A DNA stretch of 6,657 nt, taken from positions 1 to 6,657 of the forward strand of contig CAZBOW010000051.1 in NCBI GenBank assembly GCA_964493635.1, given 5' to 3'. This DNA is from OLB6 sp964493635 (GTDB lineage Bacteria > Bacteroidota > Ignavibacteria > Kapaibacteriales > Kapaibacteriaceae). Both the position numbers and the translations under genes were made by a program. Below, piece by piece: positions 6,606-6,657 of this stretch (position 1 is the first letter of the stretch; every line of letters starts with the position of its first letter). The notes under the pieces are model-generated. The model was not told where the DNA came from and did no database searches. It saw only the letters and a list, made by a program, of their open reading frames with translations.

Positions 6606-6657
6606 CTATCGACGGATGGTCACCGGCATGCTGGCCGTCTGGCCGTTGCTGCTGGCT
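6606..6657 (-). CDS. C-terminal end of a probable T9SS-sorted secreted protein (partial)
   Basis: Only the last 16 codons and a TAG are visible: ASSNGQTASMPVTIRR. This resembles the end of type A T9SS sorting domains, where a short strand, a Gly-containing turn and a final hydrophobic strand with basic residues (pattern like G-x-x-x-x-x-P-V-T-I-R) close the domain. Such domains direct cargo across the outer membrane by the type IX system and are then cleaved. The terminator about 38 nt beyond the stop, with its T tract on this strand, supports a real gene end here. The family is a guess from very little sequence; any beta-rich secreted protein is possible. Confidence 0.5.
   Translation of the reverse strand, partial: ASSNGQTASMPVTIRR

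Overview
The window looks like a contig from a Gram-negative bacterium of the FCB superphylum (Bacteroidota/Chlorobiota type), with base composition roughly 55-60% GC by eye. Three observations point there: a probable type IX secretion (T9SS) sorting-domain tail at the right edge, two exact matches to the Bacteroidetes-type promoter element TAnnTTTG in the only divergent intergenic region, and a large periplasmic TPR protein followed by an outer-membrane barrel. A moderately GC-rich member such as a Kapabacteria or Ignavibacteria relative would fit, but this is inference.

Positions 1-5538 (minus strand) form a tight three-gene operon, read right to left. First is a secreted protein of about 1057 residues built from TPR-like repeats. 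Its stop overlaps by 4 nt the start of a 547-residue outer-membrane beta-barrel protein. Two nt after the barrel stop begins a single-pass inner-membrane protein with a Lys-Pro-Glu-Pro linker. That protein runs off the left edge just as a probable SPOR domain begins. Together they look like an envelope module with inner-membrane, periplasmic and outer-membrane parts. No member is assigned a precise function.

The TPR gene is broken only in the assembly. A run of exactly 100 N (4933-5032) is flanked on both sides by the same 55 bases. Collapsing the two copies and removing the Ns restores one reading frame, 3174 nt from a GTG at 5538 to the stop at 2210, and adds a signal peptide. Read literally, the sequence frameshifts the gene and yields a false 905-residue protein without a signal peptide.

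Positions 5539-5643 are a short divergent promoter region. On the plus strand, 5644-6525 encodes a complete TrhO-type rhodanese (tRNA U34 hydroxylase). A strong hairpin (6536-6567) separates it from a convergent minus-strand gene, of which only the last 16 codons (6606-6657) are visible. No tRNA, rRNA, CRISPR array or insertion sequence was seen.
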